Positions 1 through 10,351 are shown, counted from the first letter of the stretch. The stretch is 64,000 nucleotides of DNA from an uncultured Dehalococcoidia bacterium (GCA_951812825.1 OX638324.1:1239141-1303140); one strand, 5' to 3'. The notes: generated from the sequence alone by a model not told the origin. Translations and numbers: made by a program.

Positions 1-274
1 GGGCACGGGGAACATGGAGCTTCACCTGGACAGGAAGCTGGCGGAGAAGCGCATCTTCCCCGCCATAGACATCGGCCGAAGCAGCACCCGTAGGGAAGAG
101 TTGATGTTCGACGCGAAGATGGTGAAGAACATCTGGCTGCTGCGGCGCATCGTGGGCCTGCTGGTGCACGAGTCGGGCAACTTCACCGACGGCATCGAGC
201 GGATACTGGAACGGCTCTCCCAAAGCAAAAGTAACGCTGAATTCCTGGCGCGGCTGGCCAAGGACCCCAGCTAA
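1..274 (+). CDS. rho: Transcription termination factor Rho, C-terminal part (5' end outside window)
   Basis: The open frame enters at the window edge and ends in TAA at 272-274. The visible residues begin GTGNMELHLDRKLAEKRIFP and continue with IDIGRSSTRREELM. This is the conserved C-terminal segment of the Rho hexameric RNA helicase (Q/R-loop region), which unwinds RNA from RNA polymerase at Rho-dependent terminators. About 90 of roughly 400 or more residues are present. The internal ATG at position 14 is not the start, because coding sequence homologous to Rho precedes it. A small same-strand gene follows after 30 bases and may be cotranscribed. Confidence 0.93.
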   Translation, partial: GTGNMELHLDRKLAEKRIFPAIDIGRSSTRREELMFDAKMVKNIWLLRRIVGLLVHESGNFTDGIERILERLSQSKSNAEFLARLAKDPS

Positions 275-304
275 CGCGCACAGGTCTTTGGAGGCATTTA
301 CGGG

Positions 305-571
305 ATGACACTGGAAACGAATCACGGAGTTAACGTGGTAACCGGGGAAGGCAACACCAGGGTGTTGCTGGGCTGCACGCACCAGCGGGGGCTCGTCTAC
401 ATGGTGCCGGCGGAGAAGAGCTGGGTATGCACGGAGGAGATGCTGCCGGGCCACGCGCTGGCGGGATTCCTGGGAGAACTTACTGCCCGCGGAGACCCGG
501 ATGTGGAAGAGATGATGCAGAGGTGGGGCATCTACTTTAGGCAGATGCCGCTGGACGAGTCCCAGGGCTAA
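305..571 (+). CDS. Small conserved-looking hypothetical protein (88 aa)
   Basis: An ATG at 305 follows a GGAGG-like site (TTTGGAGGC, about 290-297), which supports translation. The product has no signal peptide or membrane segment. It contains two cysteines, in LLGCTHQRG and SWVCTEEM, and an acidic C-terminal half ending DESQG. I do not recognise the family. It lies 30 bases downstream of rho on the same strand and converges with ftsH, whose stop lies at 596. Codon use looks like that of its neighbours. Calling it a gene rests on the Shine-Dalgarno site, codon use and tight spacing only. Confidence 0.6.
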   Translation: MTLETNHGVNVVTGEGNTRVLLGCTHQRGLVYMVPAEKSWVCTEEMLPGHALAGFLGELTARGDPDVEEMMQRWGIYFRQMPLDESQG

Positions 572-595
572 GGAACCAGAGGGGGGAAGGCGCGG

Positions 596-2515
<1,920 letters not shown>

Positions 2516-2539
2516 ATCAGCGCTAATCCGTTCGTCGGT

Positions 2540-2556
2540 TTGGGAAAGTTTCCCAA
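2540..2556. promoter_or_regulatory. Perfect palindrome upstream of ftsH, candidate operator
   Basis: The sequence TTGGGAAAGTTTCCCAA is an 8-base inverted repeat around one central base, about 25 bases before the ftsH start codon. It is not the CIRCE heat-shock operator (TTAGCACTC-N9-GAGTGCTAA), and there is no T-run beside it, so a terminator is unlikely. It could bind a dimeric regulator or form a hairpin in the ftsH leader. Confidence 0.4.
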
Positions 2557-2755
2557 GGTAAACATTCGAAGCCGCGGGGGTTTTATCCGTATATTCATAC
2601 TACGTTAAAACGGCCAAAAAAGCAAAGTTGGACCAGTTTATATTTATACCAGAACAGGCGCGTATTTACCCCACGAACCTCTTGATGCAGGGCCGTAAAG
2701 CGAATCAGGAGCGGTTGAGTTTCACTTAGAGAGGCGCAGAACACCGTCTCTGCGC

Positions 2756-4192
2756 TTAGCATACGGGCCTGGCCAGCGCTCCGGGAGCGACCTTGCGTTT
2801 CAGCCAGCGTCCATCGTAGGAACTGCCCTGCAAGACGCCGTTCTCAACCATCACCTTGCCCCGGAGCATGGTCATAACCGGGTAGCCTTCGCATTCGAAG
2901 CCTTCCCAGATGCTGTAGTCGGAATCGGCGTGCAGGTCGTCGAGGGTGAGGGTCTTACGGACGGAAGGGTCTATTAGGACAAGGTCGGCGTCGCTTCCGG
3001 GGGCAATGACGCCCTTTTGGGGATAGAGGCCCAGGATCTTCGCCGCATTGGTGGCGATAACGTCGGCGAATCTGGTCAGGGACATGCCGCCCTGGGAGAC
3101 GAACTTGGTGAAGGACACGGGCACCCTGGTCTCGATGCCGTTGTGACCCCCACATACGGATTCGATAGTCTTGCCCCAGAACTTCACGTCCTTATAGGTA
3201 GTGTATTCGTCGGTGGCCGTAGTGGAGATCCGGCCATCCTCAAGGCCGAGCTTGAGGGTGTCTCTATCGGAAGCGTACTTGATGGCGGGGTAGGTGTGGA
3301 TCTTGGTGCCGTTGGGCTTCCTGTAGTCGTCGCAGGTGAATTCCAGGTAGTTGTGGAGAGCCTCGCCGTAGACAGGAAGGCCACGGCTTCTGGCCTCTCC
3401 GACGGCGACGACGCCTTCCTTGGCGGTGACGTGGACGAAGTAGATGCCCACCTCGGCGTGCTCCGCCATGCGGATGACTTTACGGAAGGAAACATCTTCA
3501 GAGATGTTGCTGTGGACGAGGTGAAGATTGTAGCCCTGGTCCCTTCCTTCCCGTTTCAGCTTTTCTTCCATATAAGTAACCATATCGTCGTCTTCTGCGT
3601 GGACGGCCATGATACCGCCCTGCTTCCCAACTTCCTGGAAGATGGCCTGCAGGTGACCGTAAGGGACGCGCCCCGCGAAGGTGGTGAAAATCTTGAAGCT
3701 GGCCTGACCTGCCTGCACAGCCTCACCGATTTCGCCGATGGTCTTGGGGCTGACCTCGCCCGCCAATATATGATGGTAGGCGAAGTCGGTGTAGCTGTGT
3801 CCGAGGAAGGCCTGCTTCCGGGACTCCAGCTGATTCATGATGGAGTCGTTGGACGCGATTTCTTCAGGCGAGTTGGGCAGGGAGCCGGAGAAATCGAGGA
3901 GAGTGGTTACACCGCCGAAGGCTGCGGCGCGGGTGGCCGCTTCCGGGGGCTGGGTGAACACTTCCGGATGGCCCGCCCATCGTTCGGGGACGGGGATGCC
4001 GATGTGGGTGTGGGGTTCGATGCCGCCGGGGAGGACTATCTTGCCGGAAGCGTCGATGACGCGGGCGGCATCGTCCGTCAGCAGGCCTGGATGAGAGAGA
4101 GCAGCGATTTTGCCGTCTTGGATGGCGAGATCCATGACGGCGGCGCCCTGGGGCGTAACCACCGTGCCACCTTTTATGATTGCGTCTAGCAT
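2756..4192 (-). CDS. Dihydropyrimidinase / D-hydantoinase family amidohydrolase
   Basis: This 478-residue cyclic amidohydrolase hydrolyses dihydropyrimidine or hydantoin rings. Near the N-terminus lies PGGIEPHTHIGIP, with the HxH metal pair. SFKIFTTFAG carries the lysine expected to be carbamylated, AVHAED and YFVHVTAKEG hold further His ligands, and STTATDEYTT holds the catalytic Asp. The C-terminal HMDVYEGF-like region reads SDYSIWEGFECEGYPVMTM, typical of the family. The ATG at 4192 follows a strong site (GGAGGTGGCG). In the usual family the Asp motif is TDHCPF, while here it is TDEYTT, so substrate range may differ. Whether it prefers pyrimidines, hydantoins or another imide cannot be told. 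Confidence 0.9.
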   Translation of the reverse strand: MLDAIIKGGTVVTPQGAAVMDLAIQDGKIAALSHPGLLTDDAARVIDASGKIVLPGGIEPHTHIGIPVPERWAGHPEVFTQPPEAATRAAAFGGVTTLLDFSGSLPNSPEEIASNDSIMNQLESRKQAFLGHSYTDFAYHHILAGEVSPKTIGEIGEAVQAGQASFKIFTTFAGRVPYGHLQAIFQEVGKQGGIMAVHAEDDDMVTYMEEKLKREGRDQGYNLHLVHSNISEDVSFRKVIRMAEHAEVGIYFVHVTAKEGVVAVGEARSRGLPVYGEALHNYLEFTCDDYRKPNGTKIHTYPAIKYASDRDTLKLGLEDGRISTTATDEYTTYKDVKFWGKTIESVCGGHNGIETRVPVSFTKFVSQGGMSLTRFADVIATNAAKILGLYPQKGVIAPGSDADLVLIDPSVRKTLTLDDLHADSDYSIWEGFECEGYPVMTMLRGKVMVENGVLQGSSYDGRWLKRKVAPGALARPVC

Positions 4193-4320
4193 ATCGCCAC
4201 CTCCAAAGCAAGTTTGAGGGAATTATAGCAGGCGTTGCCAGCAAGGCCATTCCATCGTCACCAATCGGCGGGCTTTTGAATCACACCAACATCGTCCTAA
4301 AGGGAATCCGGGAATTGACT

Positions 4321-4886
4321 TCACAGTAGGTGGCTCTTCCAGAGACGGCGGATGTAGGTGGCGGCGTTGGACAGGTCCTTCGGACTGGATCTTCTACGGT
4401 CGGGATTGATGAGGGAGACCTTGAGGCCGAGGGAATCCCGGACGTAGCGCATGGCGCCTGCGAAATCAGCGTCGTTGGAGATGATTACCGCCCGTTCATA
4501 TTCGCCGTTGAAGCCATCCACCAGGAGGCAGGTGGCCAGATTGACGTCGGAGCCCTTTTCTTGGGAATCGAGGACGAGGACACGGCTTGGCAGGCCTTCT
4601 ACAGGTTCGGCAAGTGGGCGGCGAATAACGCCGGACCGGAAGGTGCTGTAGTAGATTTAAAGGTCGGCAAGGGTAGCCAACACACGGAGATAGATTAGTT
4701 GACGCTCAGTAAGACCTAGATTTTCGGAGCGGGGATTCACGAGGGCTCTGCAATGGCAGTTTTGGTGGATGGCGTCCTTGAGAAAGAACCCTTGGTACAG
4801 CTTATGCAAGTAAAGCCACCTAAATGCGAATCCTTCAAGGCGCGATAATAGAGATTGAAACCGTCAATATAGATGTTGGTTATCAA
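4321..4886 (-). pseudogene. NYN-domain (PIN-like nuclease) gene broken by a frameshift and a stop
   Basis: Read on the minus strand, three pieces of one NYN (LabA/DUF88-like) protein appear in order. The first is ITNIYIDGFNLYYRALKDS (from about 4886, possible TTG start). After a one-base frame change near 4828-4832 comes FRWLYLHKLYQGFF...ALVNPRSENLGLTERQLIYL. Then, past an in-frame TAA at 4657-4659 where a lysine codon is expected, comes IYYSTFRSG...EKGSDVNLATCLL...AVIISNDADF, ending at 4321. The conserved acidic sites (IDGFN, KGSDVNLA, SNDADF) are all recognisable. One inserted base and one TAA-to-AAA change would restore a protein of about 188 residues. Two independent lesions argue for decay more than for a sequencing error. 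Confidence 0.75.
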
Positions 4887-5070
4887 GCGGAAGTTCCTAA
4901 CTAAAGACAGAGACCGCCTTTGAGGGACGGTCTCGACCCTACCGTCGAATCGATAGAGGGTCTGGGGAGAATATAGCATAGAAACGCCCGTACGCCAACT
5001 GGTCTGTTTCCTTATAGCTCGTGTATAGCTTCTTCGGATTAAACGGCGGTCATCCTTAGGGTGGTTTATC

Positions 5071-5099
5071 TTGACACTGAACATTGGCCTCATTACCAT
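5071..5099 (+). promoter_or_regulatory. Sigma-70-like promoter for the tRNA pair
   Basis: A consensus -35 TTGACA (5071-5076) is followed after 17 bases by TACCAT (5094-5099). The predicted start, near 5106, lies about five bases before the first tRNA, as expected for a tRNA operon. Confidence 0.6.
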
Positions 5100-5110
5100 T
5101 AAGTGTCCAA

Positions 5111-5185
<75 letters not shown>

Positions 5186-5206
5186 CGGGACGTAACCCGT
5201 TTGCAG

Positions 5207-5281
5207 GCGGAAGTGGCTCAGTGGTAGAGCATCTCCTTGCCAAGGAGAGGGTCGTGGGTTCGAATCCCATCTTCCGCTCCA
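5207..5281 (+). tRNA. tRNA-Gly (anticodon GCC), CCA encoded
   Basis: The acceptor arms GCGGAAG / CTTCCGC pair fully. The anticodon stem TCTCC/GGAGA surrounds loop TTGCCAA, with anticodon GCC at 5239-5241. The T arm reads GTGGG TTCGAAT CCCAT, which closes with one G-T pair. Discriminator T is followed by encoded CCA (5279-5281). It is the second gene of the Phe-Gly tRNA pair. Confidence 0.97.
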
Positions 5282-5314
5282 TCCTTCATTACGTATTCCG
5301 TTCAGCATGAATTG

Positions 5315-5347
5315 TTGACATACCTAACCTCAATGGTTAGTCTTTTT
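5315..5347 (+). promoter_or_regulatory. Promoter-like site overlapping an inverted repeat, between tRNA-Gly and the next gene
   Basis: TTGACA (5315-5320) with 17-base spacing to TAGTCT (5338-5343) could be the promoter of the downstream cyclodeaminase-like gene. The spacer contains CTAACC-TCAAT-GGTTAG (5324-5340), followed by TCTTTTT, which could instead be a weak intrinsic terminator for the tRNA operon or an operator. The sequence alone does not decide between these. Confidence 0.4.
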
Positions 5348-5398
5348 GCCCAAGTACGACATTCCAGATAATCGGATGTATGGCGAAGGAGGCAATTG

Positions 5399-6361
5399 AT
5401 GCCGTTACTTCTCACGGACCGGGAAGTTAACCAGTTGATGACCATGCAGGACTGCGTGGGAGTCATGGAAGACATGCTGGACCAGGCCCACCGGGGCATG
5501 GCGTGGCTGCAGCCCCGTTCCCACATCCGAACGCCGCAGGGATACCATCACATTATGCCCGGAGCCATTCTCGACACCGGCGTAGTCGGTTTGAAGGTCT
5601 ACACCGCCCGCTTTCCGGGCGGTTCTCGCTTTTTGACGGTGCTGCACGACAGCGAGACGGGGGACCTGCTGGCGCTGGTGCAGGGCGGGCGCTGCTCCCA
5701 GCTCCGCACGGGCGCCATCAGCGGCGTGGCCACCAGGCACATGGCCCGCGAGGGCGCATCGGTAGTCGGCATCATCGGCACGGGGGCCCAGGCCCGTGCC
5801 CAGCTGGAAGGGACCTGCGCCGTGCGTAACATCACGTCGGTCAGGGCCTTCGACATCATCCCTGAGAAGGCGGAAGAATTCGCCGCCCAGATGTCGGACC
5901 TGCTGGACATAGAAGTGACGGCGGCGGAGAGTGCCCAGGCCTGTGTGGAGGGAGCAGACATAGCAATTACCATGACCACTTCGCCCAACCCGGTGCTTTT
6001 TGGCGAGTGGCTGGAGCCGGGGATGCACCTCAGCATCATGGGTTCCAACCACTGGACGCGCCGCGAGGTGGACAACGACGTTATCAGCCGCGTGGATACC
6101 ATTGTGGTAGACAACCTGGAAGAGGCGAAGAGGTACAGCGGCGACCTTCTTTTCAGCATCGACCAGGGTCTGGTCAGGTGGGAGCAGGTGCACGAACTGG
6201 CACCGGTCGCCGCCGGCCAGACGGCGGGGCGGCCTTCCGAAGACAGTGTTACCATGTTCAAGTCCCACGGTATCGGCGTGAGTGACGTGGCGGCCGCCGC
6301 CTTCGTCTACAAGCGAGCCAAAGAGGAGGGTCTGGGCTCAGAGCTTCCATTGAATGCATAA
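5399..6361 (+). CDS. Ornithine cyclodeaminase / mu-crystallin family NAD(P)-dependent enzyme
   Basis: The 320-residue protein begins MPLLLTDREVNQLM and has the Rossmann motif VVGIIGTGAQARAQLEG in the middle, with the conserved RTGAISGVATRHMARE before it and IAITMTTSPNPVLFGEWLEPGMHL after it. Members convert ornithine to proline with loss of ammonia, or reduce cyclic imines or act as amino acid dehydrogenases, so the exact substrate is open. The ATG at 5399 sits 6 bases after AAGGAGG (5386-5392), which decides it over an upstream in-frame TTG. It stands as a single gene between the tRNAs and the PEPCK-like gene. Confidence 0.85.
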   Translation: MPLLLTDREVNQLMTMQDCVGVMEDMLDQAHRGMAWLQPRSHIRTPQGYHHIMPGAILDTGVVGLKVYTARFPGGSRFLTVLHDSETGDLLALVQGGRCSQLRTGAISGVATRHMAREGASVVGIIGTGAQARAQLEGTCAVRNITSVRAFDIIPEKAEEFAAQMSDLLDIEVTAAESAQACVEGADIAITMTTSPNPVLFGEWLEPGMHLSIMGSNHWTRREVDNDVISRVDTIVVDNLEEAKRYSGDLLFSIDQGLVRWEQVHELAPVAAGQTAGRPSEDSVTMFKSHGIGVSDVAAAAFVYKRAKEEGLGSELPLNA

Positions 6362-6386
6362 TCCATACGGCAATCGTTTTCTCTTG

Positions 6387-6406
6387 ACGTGAAGCATTTA
6401 TCACGT
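6387..6406. promoter_or_regulatory. Inverted repeat upstream of the PEPCK-like gene
   Basis: ACGTGA (6387-6392) and TCACGT (6401-6406) form a perfect inverted repeat with an 8-base spacer. The left arm overlaps a possible -35 hexamer TTGACG (6384-6389). No good -10 is seen at the matching distance. Half-site symmetry and spacing fit a dimeric transcription factor site. Confidence 0.35.
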
Positions 6407-6465
6407 GAACACCGGCATCCAGTTCCTTAGTCTGCATTTCTACTTAATATGTTTGGAGAAGACTC

Positions 6466-8757
6466 GTGAACAGTGACTCGTCCCCGAGGGACGGGGGGCC
6501 TTCCATTGCCCTTCCCGGCCCGGTAATCAATCCCGCATTTAACAGTCAGTTGGACCGACTCGTAGCCCTTGGCAGGCAGGGGCAAAGCTCAGACAGCCCC
6601 CTCTTCAATCCTTCCGAACAGTGGCTCATCGAGAATATCCGCGTCTTTCAGGACCTGCCCGCCGACGAGCGGAAGGGGCTGATGGAGGAAGTGGCCAAGG
6701 TGGTGCAGCAGGGGGAGGAAGCCAACTCCCAGGGCAAGGCCGCCGCGAAGGTTTGGCCTGAGACTGTGGTAAGGCTGGACAACGGCGGGCTGGCGTTCTT
6801 CAGCCAGCTTGGAGTGGCCAGACGGCCGGACCTGACCCAGTATTTCATCGACGGTTTCTCGCGCAACCGGGATGCGCTCGCCTTCACGGAAGAGAGCCAG
6901 GCGCTGTTTACGGAAGTGCTGGAAATTATCGTCGACGAGATGGGCCGCCGGTTCGAATCGGGAGACGGGATTTTGCAGACGGACAGGCGCATCTGCGACG
7001 CGCCGGGTCGGTCGTTCCACGCCCGCCAGATACTGTTCGGGGCCCGATACCTGCAGCTTCCCCTGATGTGGCGACAGCTGACCTTTGACCTTCCGCAGGA
7101 GGAGATGACGGAGGAACCGGACATCCTTGAGGTGTCCATCCCCAACTGGCTGGAAGACCTGAACCTGCCCGAAGAGTTGAAGGACCGCGTGAAGGCAGCA
7201 GGACTGACTCAGCTTGTATTCAAGGCCCCCACAAAGGGGCTTTCTCTTCATCTGGGATTCGACTACGTGGGCGAGCACAAGATGGGCCCGCTCTCCATTG
7301 CCATGTTCAAGGTCAAACAGGCGCAGGGACTGGCGATTCAGGCGGCGCTCAGCATGGTGCGCATACGCACACTGGGCGACACGATGACCAACTCCGCCAT
7401 AATTACGCTGGGCCCGTCCCTGCACGGCAAGAGCACCCTTACGATAATGATAGAACTCGCAAACAGCGAGATGGCTTCCCTTCTGGGCCTGTCCGCGGAC
7501 CCGGAGGAAGGCGTCTACCCGATGAACGACGATATTGTGTTGCTGCAACAGCTGCCGGAACCCGTCGTCACCGAGCGGAACGGCAAAGGGGTCGAGATTC
7601 CCTACGGCATCGACGGTACGGAGAACAATCTGTACGCCGTGCCCTTCGGTCTCACCCGTGAAGACGATCCGATAACCTACGACGTACTGCGGGGATCGCC
7701 GGACTTCCCCAACCCGCTGGAGCTGCTTGAGAACGTGCCGGTGGACCACGAAAGCGCGGTCCCGAAGTATGATGAGAACCCCGTTCGCAACATGCGGATG
7801 ATACTCTCCCGCCAGCGGCTGCTGGACAGGAAGGGAGCCCGCAACGTGCTGCAGAACATCACCGGCGGCGAGGCTACGGACTCCGTGCACGTTCCAATGG
7901 AGCACACGGACCGGGTCTTCTGGCAGGCTGTAATGCGCCAGAACACGGTAGTCGCGCCTCTGCGAAAGCTGAAGCTGGAGCAGTATATTCGCGTGCTGAT
8001 GTATGGCGAGGCGGTGCAGATGGGGGCGGCCACGGGCGCCATCGGCAGGCCCTACGTGGAGTACTTCTCGGACCCGTTCATCATCGGGTTGGAAGACGAG
8101 AACGCAAATATCATGTATCAGGTGCTCAAGCAGATGGCCGACGGCGGGCTGCCCCAGTACTACTACGTGTTCAACACGGGTGGAGTGGGTGCCGATTCCA
8201 ATGATGAGGCCAGCGGCAAGAACTACAAGAAGATCCCCAGGTCTCTAACGCTGATGCTCCAGGAAGCGCTGCTGAGGGACGCGGTGAAGTTCGAGTACGA
8301 CCCGATCATCGGTTCCGACACAGCCGTGGCCATCGTCAACGCCGATGGCGAAGAGGTACTCGACCTCCGGAAGGAGTGGCTTCCCCGTTCGATCTACGGC
8401 GAGGAGGAGTATGACCGCCGGATTGTGGAGCTTCGCAAGCGGCGCTTCTACGGCCGGGACGAGAACGACAAGGCGGGTATTCTCCGCTATACAAAGGTGA
8501 TAGACGCGCTAATCGACCTTCGCGAGATTCCGACGCCTACCAACGAGCGAGAGCTGGCCTGGCTCCTCTCCTACTGCTGGCACGTAGACCGGGCCTACAG
8601 CACTCTGACGGAGTTTATGGACCATCGGGCCGAAGGCGCCCGACCTGCGGACGTTACGCTGCGCGCCCTGGGGGAGAAGTACCGGGACGGCCTGAGGCAG
8701 GGTCTTGAGTTCAATACGGAGGCTGACAAACTTGTGAGGGAGCTGGGTATTTACTAA
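6466..8757 (+). CDS. Phosphoenolpyruvate carboxykinase (ATP)-like P-loop protein, divergent, 763 aa
   Basis: The central part holds a P-loop-like motif GPSLHGKSTLT (residues 316-326). It is followed by a short acidic stretch YPMNDDIVLL that resembles the metal-binding D-D region of ATP-type PEP carboxykinases. Further on, VEYFSDPFIIG and YYYVFNTGGVG resemble the late nucleotide-site segments of that family (compare the LVNTGW-type motif). An N-terminal extension of about 250 residues and a C-terminal tail of about 100 make it much longer than the usual 530-residue enzyme. The start at 6466 is a GTG following TTTGGAGAAGA. Function as a PEP carboxykinase is inferred and could be wrong; another kinase of the same fold is possible. 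Confidence 0.5.
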   Translation: MNSDSSPRDGGPSIALPGPVINPAFNSQLDRLVALGRQGQSSDSPLFNPSEQWLIENIRVFQDLPADERKGLMEEVAKVVQQGEEANSQGKAAAKVWPETVVRLDNGGLAFFSQLGVARRPDLTQYFIDGFSRNRDALAFTEESQALFTEVLEIIVDEMGRRFESGDGILQTDRRICDAPGRSFHARQILFGARYLQLPLMWRQLTFDLPQEEMTEEPDILEVSIPNWLEDLNLPEELKDRVKAAGLTQLVFKAPTKGLSLHLGFDYVGEHKMGPLSIAMFKVKQAQGLAIQAALSMVRIRTLGDTMTNSAIITLGPSLHGKSTLTIMIELANSEMASLLGLSADPEEGVYPMNDDIVLLQQLPEPVVTERNGKGVEIPYGIDGTENNLYAVPFGLTREDDPITYDVLRGSPDFPNPLELLENVPVDHESAVPKYDENPVRNMRMILSRQRLLDRKGARNVLQNITGGEATDSVHVPMEHTDRVFWQAVMRQNTVVAPLRKLKLEQYIRVLMYGEAVQMGAATGAIGRPYVEYFSDPFIIGLEDENANIMYQVLKQMADGGLPQYYYVFNTGGVGADSNDEASGKNYKKIPRSLTLMLQEALLRDAVKFEYDPIIGSDTAVAIVNADGEEVLDLRKEWLPRSIYGEEEYDRRIVELRKRRFYGRDENDKAGILRYTKVIDALIDLREIPTPTNERELAWLLSYCWHVDRAYSTLTEFMDHRAEGARPADVTLRALGEKYRDGLRQGLEFNTEADKLVRELGIY

Positions 8758-8844
8758 GGATGGACCACTCTCTCCCGAACTCAGATCTTAACTCCCGCAA
8801 CAAACACGCTAACGCCGCGATTTCCTGACCAACGAGGTGACTCT

Positions 8845-9570
8845 GTGACTAAACTTGAGCCAATTTCCGACGAAACCCTGGAGGTCCTGCGGCAGATTCC
8901 CACCCAGACCCTGATCGACGGGTTGTGGGTGAAGGAATGGCCTATGTCCTTCATCCACGGAGCCAAGCCCCTTCAGCTGGGGCAGCGGATGGCGGGACGG
9001 GCGGTGACGCTACGCTTTGTGCCCCACCGTCCTGACCTGGCAGCGGATAAGCCCAAGAAAGAGCAGTCGGCGGAATACGTGGCCTTCGAGCTGTGCGGCC
9101 CCGGCGAGGTGCTGGTGATTGACGCCATGGGTTGGGAGTTCAGCTCCGTGGGCGGAGACATCAAGTTCCTGCGGCTGAGGCAGCGGAATATCGGCGGGCT
9201 GGTTACGGACGGGGCGGTGCGGGACACGGTGGCGCTGAGGGAGTACGGCTTCCCGGTCTATTCCGCCAACAGCACCGCCAAGCAGGGGCCTGCGGAGTTC
9301 TGGCCCTGGCAGGTTAACGACGCCATCCAGTGCGGCCGGGTGCTTGTGCGGCCGGGGGACGCCATTGTGGGAGACGACGACGGGGTGGTTGTGGTTCCTC
9401 ACAGCGTGGTGGACGAGGTAATTGCCATCGCCCACCAGAGGGAAGAAGTGGAAGAGGTAATCAAGGAGCAGCTAATAGCTGAGCAATGCTCCCCGGGCAA
9501 GTATTACCCCTTCAACGATGCCACCTGGAAGCTGTACGAGGAGAAGACGGGGAAGAAGCCGCCCATCTAG
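8845..9570 (+). CDS. RraA family protein (HMG aldolase / demethylmenaquinone-methyltransferase-like fold)
   Basis: The 241-residue protein shows the family core: GPGEVLVIDAMG, then VGGDIKFLRLRQRNIGGLVTDGAVRD, with the catalytic Arg-Asp pair in DGAVRD, and finally RPGDAIVGDDDGVVVVP. Class II pyruvate aldolases of this family cleave 4-hydroxy-4-methyl-2-oxoglutarate or related oxaloacetate-type substrates with a divalent metal; true RraA lacks catalysis and inhibits RNase E. The retained Arg and Asp favour an enzyme. A GTG start at 8845 follows GAGGTG. It converges with the racemase-family gene on the other strand, overlapping at their stops (9567-9570). Confidence 0.8.
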   Translation: MTKLEPISDETLEVLRQIPTQTLIDGLWVKEWPMSFIHGAKPLQLGQRMAGRAVTLRFVPHRPDLAADKPKKEQSAEYVAFELCGPGEVLVIDAMGWEFSSVGGDIKFLRLRQRNIGGLVTDGAVRDTVALREYGFPVYSANSTAKQGPAEFWPWQVNDAIQCGRVLVRPGDAIVGDDDGVVVVPHSVVDEVIAIAHQREEVEEVIKEQLIAEQCSPGKYYPFNDATWKLYEEKTGKKPPI

Positions 9571-10316
9571 CTCCCATTTTCCATCAGGCGACCGTAGCCC
9601 TTCAGCGGGGACCAGAGGTCCAGCTTGCGCAGCACGGCCCAGATGGTCGCCTGGTTTACGGTTATCACCGGTCGCCCCAGGCGGTTCTCCATCTGCTGGA
9701 CCACCTCCAGTGCGCGCCACGCCGTACCGGGGATAAACACGGCGTCTGAATCGTCGTCCACCGTATCGCAGACGAAGTTGGCTATGTGCTCCGGATCCTG
9801 GTCTCCGATGGTGGCGTCCATTGTGCGGTGCTGCATGCCGGTTTCGCCCAGGGCCGAAACGACTTCGAATCCCTGGCTCTCCAGCAGGGGGGTCAGACGC
9901 TCCCTGAGGAGGAAGTTGCCATAGGGACCGACGATGCTGATACGGAGGGCGCCCACGTGGCGAAGGGCCTCCAAGGAGGCGGCAACGGCCGTTACGGCGG
10001 GCAGGCCGCTGGCATCGGTGATGCGATTGGACAGCTCTGCGTCGTATTCCAGGTTGCCGGCGTGGTAGGTGCCGCTGGTGCAGCAGTAGGCGATAACGTC
10101 CAGGTTGGCGCTGGCGAGATAGCGGACACCGCGATCGAGGTCGTCGTTCATCTTCAGCAGGTAGGAACCGTCGCCACCGCCTTCAGGGGTGGCGGCCCCG
10201 TTCCAGAGACGCTCGGTATGGAAGGTGACACCGGGTGGCGTGAGGGCGGCGAAGTCCGGTTCGACCACCTGGTTGGTGGAGGGCACGAGGACTCCGATGC
10301 GGACGGGTCTGGGCAT
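9567..10316 (-). CDS. Asp/Glu racemase superfamily protein (maleate isomerase / arylmalonate decarboxylase-like)
   Basis: The 249-residue protein begins MPRPVRIGVLVPSTNQVVEPDF, which is typical of maleate cis-trans isomerase-like proteins. The first catalytic cysteine is present in YCCTSGTYHAG (C78/C79). At the position of the second cysteine, usually CT in the motif after a buried strand, the protein has IPGTAW (G197). It may therefore be a one-cysteine decarboxylase-like or otherwise altered enzyme. The ATG at 10316 follows AGGAGGGA, which decides it over a longer frame. It is the last gene of a run starting at trkH and lies 35 bases after pheA. Confidence 0.75.
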   Translation of the reverse strand: MPRPVRIGVLVPSTNQVVEPDFAALTPPGVTFHTERLWNGAATPEGGGDGSYLLKMNDDLDRGVRYLASANLDVIAYCCTSGTYHAGNLEYDAELSNRITDASGLPAVTAVAASLEALRHVGALRISIVGPYGNFLLRERLTPLLESQGFEVVSALGETGMQHRTMDATIGDQDPEHIANFVCDTVDDDSDAVFIPGTAWRALEVVQQMENRLGRPVITVNQATIWAVLRKLDLWSPLKGYGRLMENGS

Positions 10317-10351
10317 GGGCGTCCCTCCTGAAGAAGCCTTGAAAGTGGGAT

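Noticed and set aside
2516-2755. CIRCE heat-shock operator before ftsH
   Set aside because: The palindrome present does not match the CIRCE half-sites.
3017-4189. 390-codon frame opposite the dihydropyrimidinase
   Set aside because: Antisense shadow in GC-rich DNA without a ribosome site or recognisable motifs.
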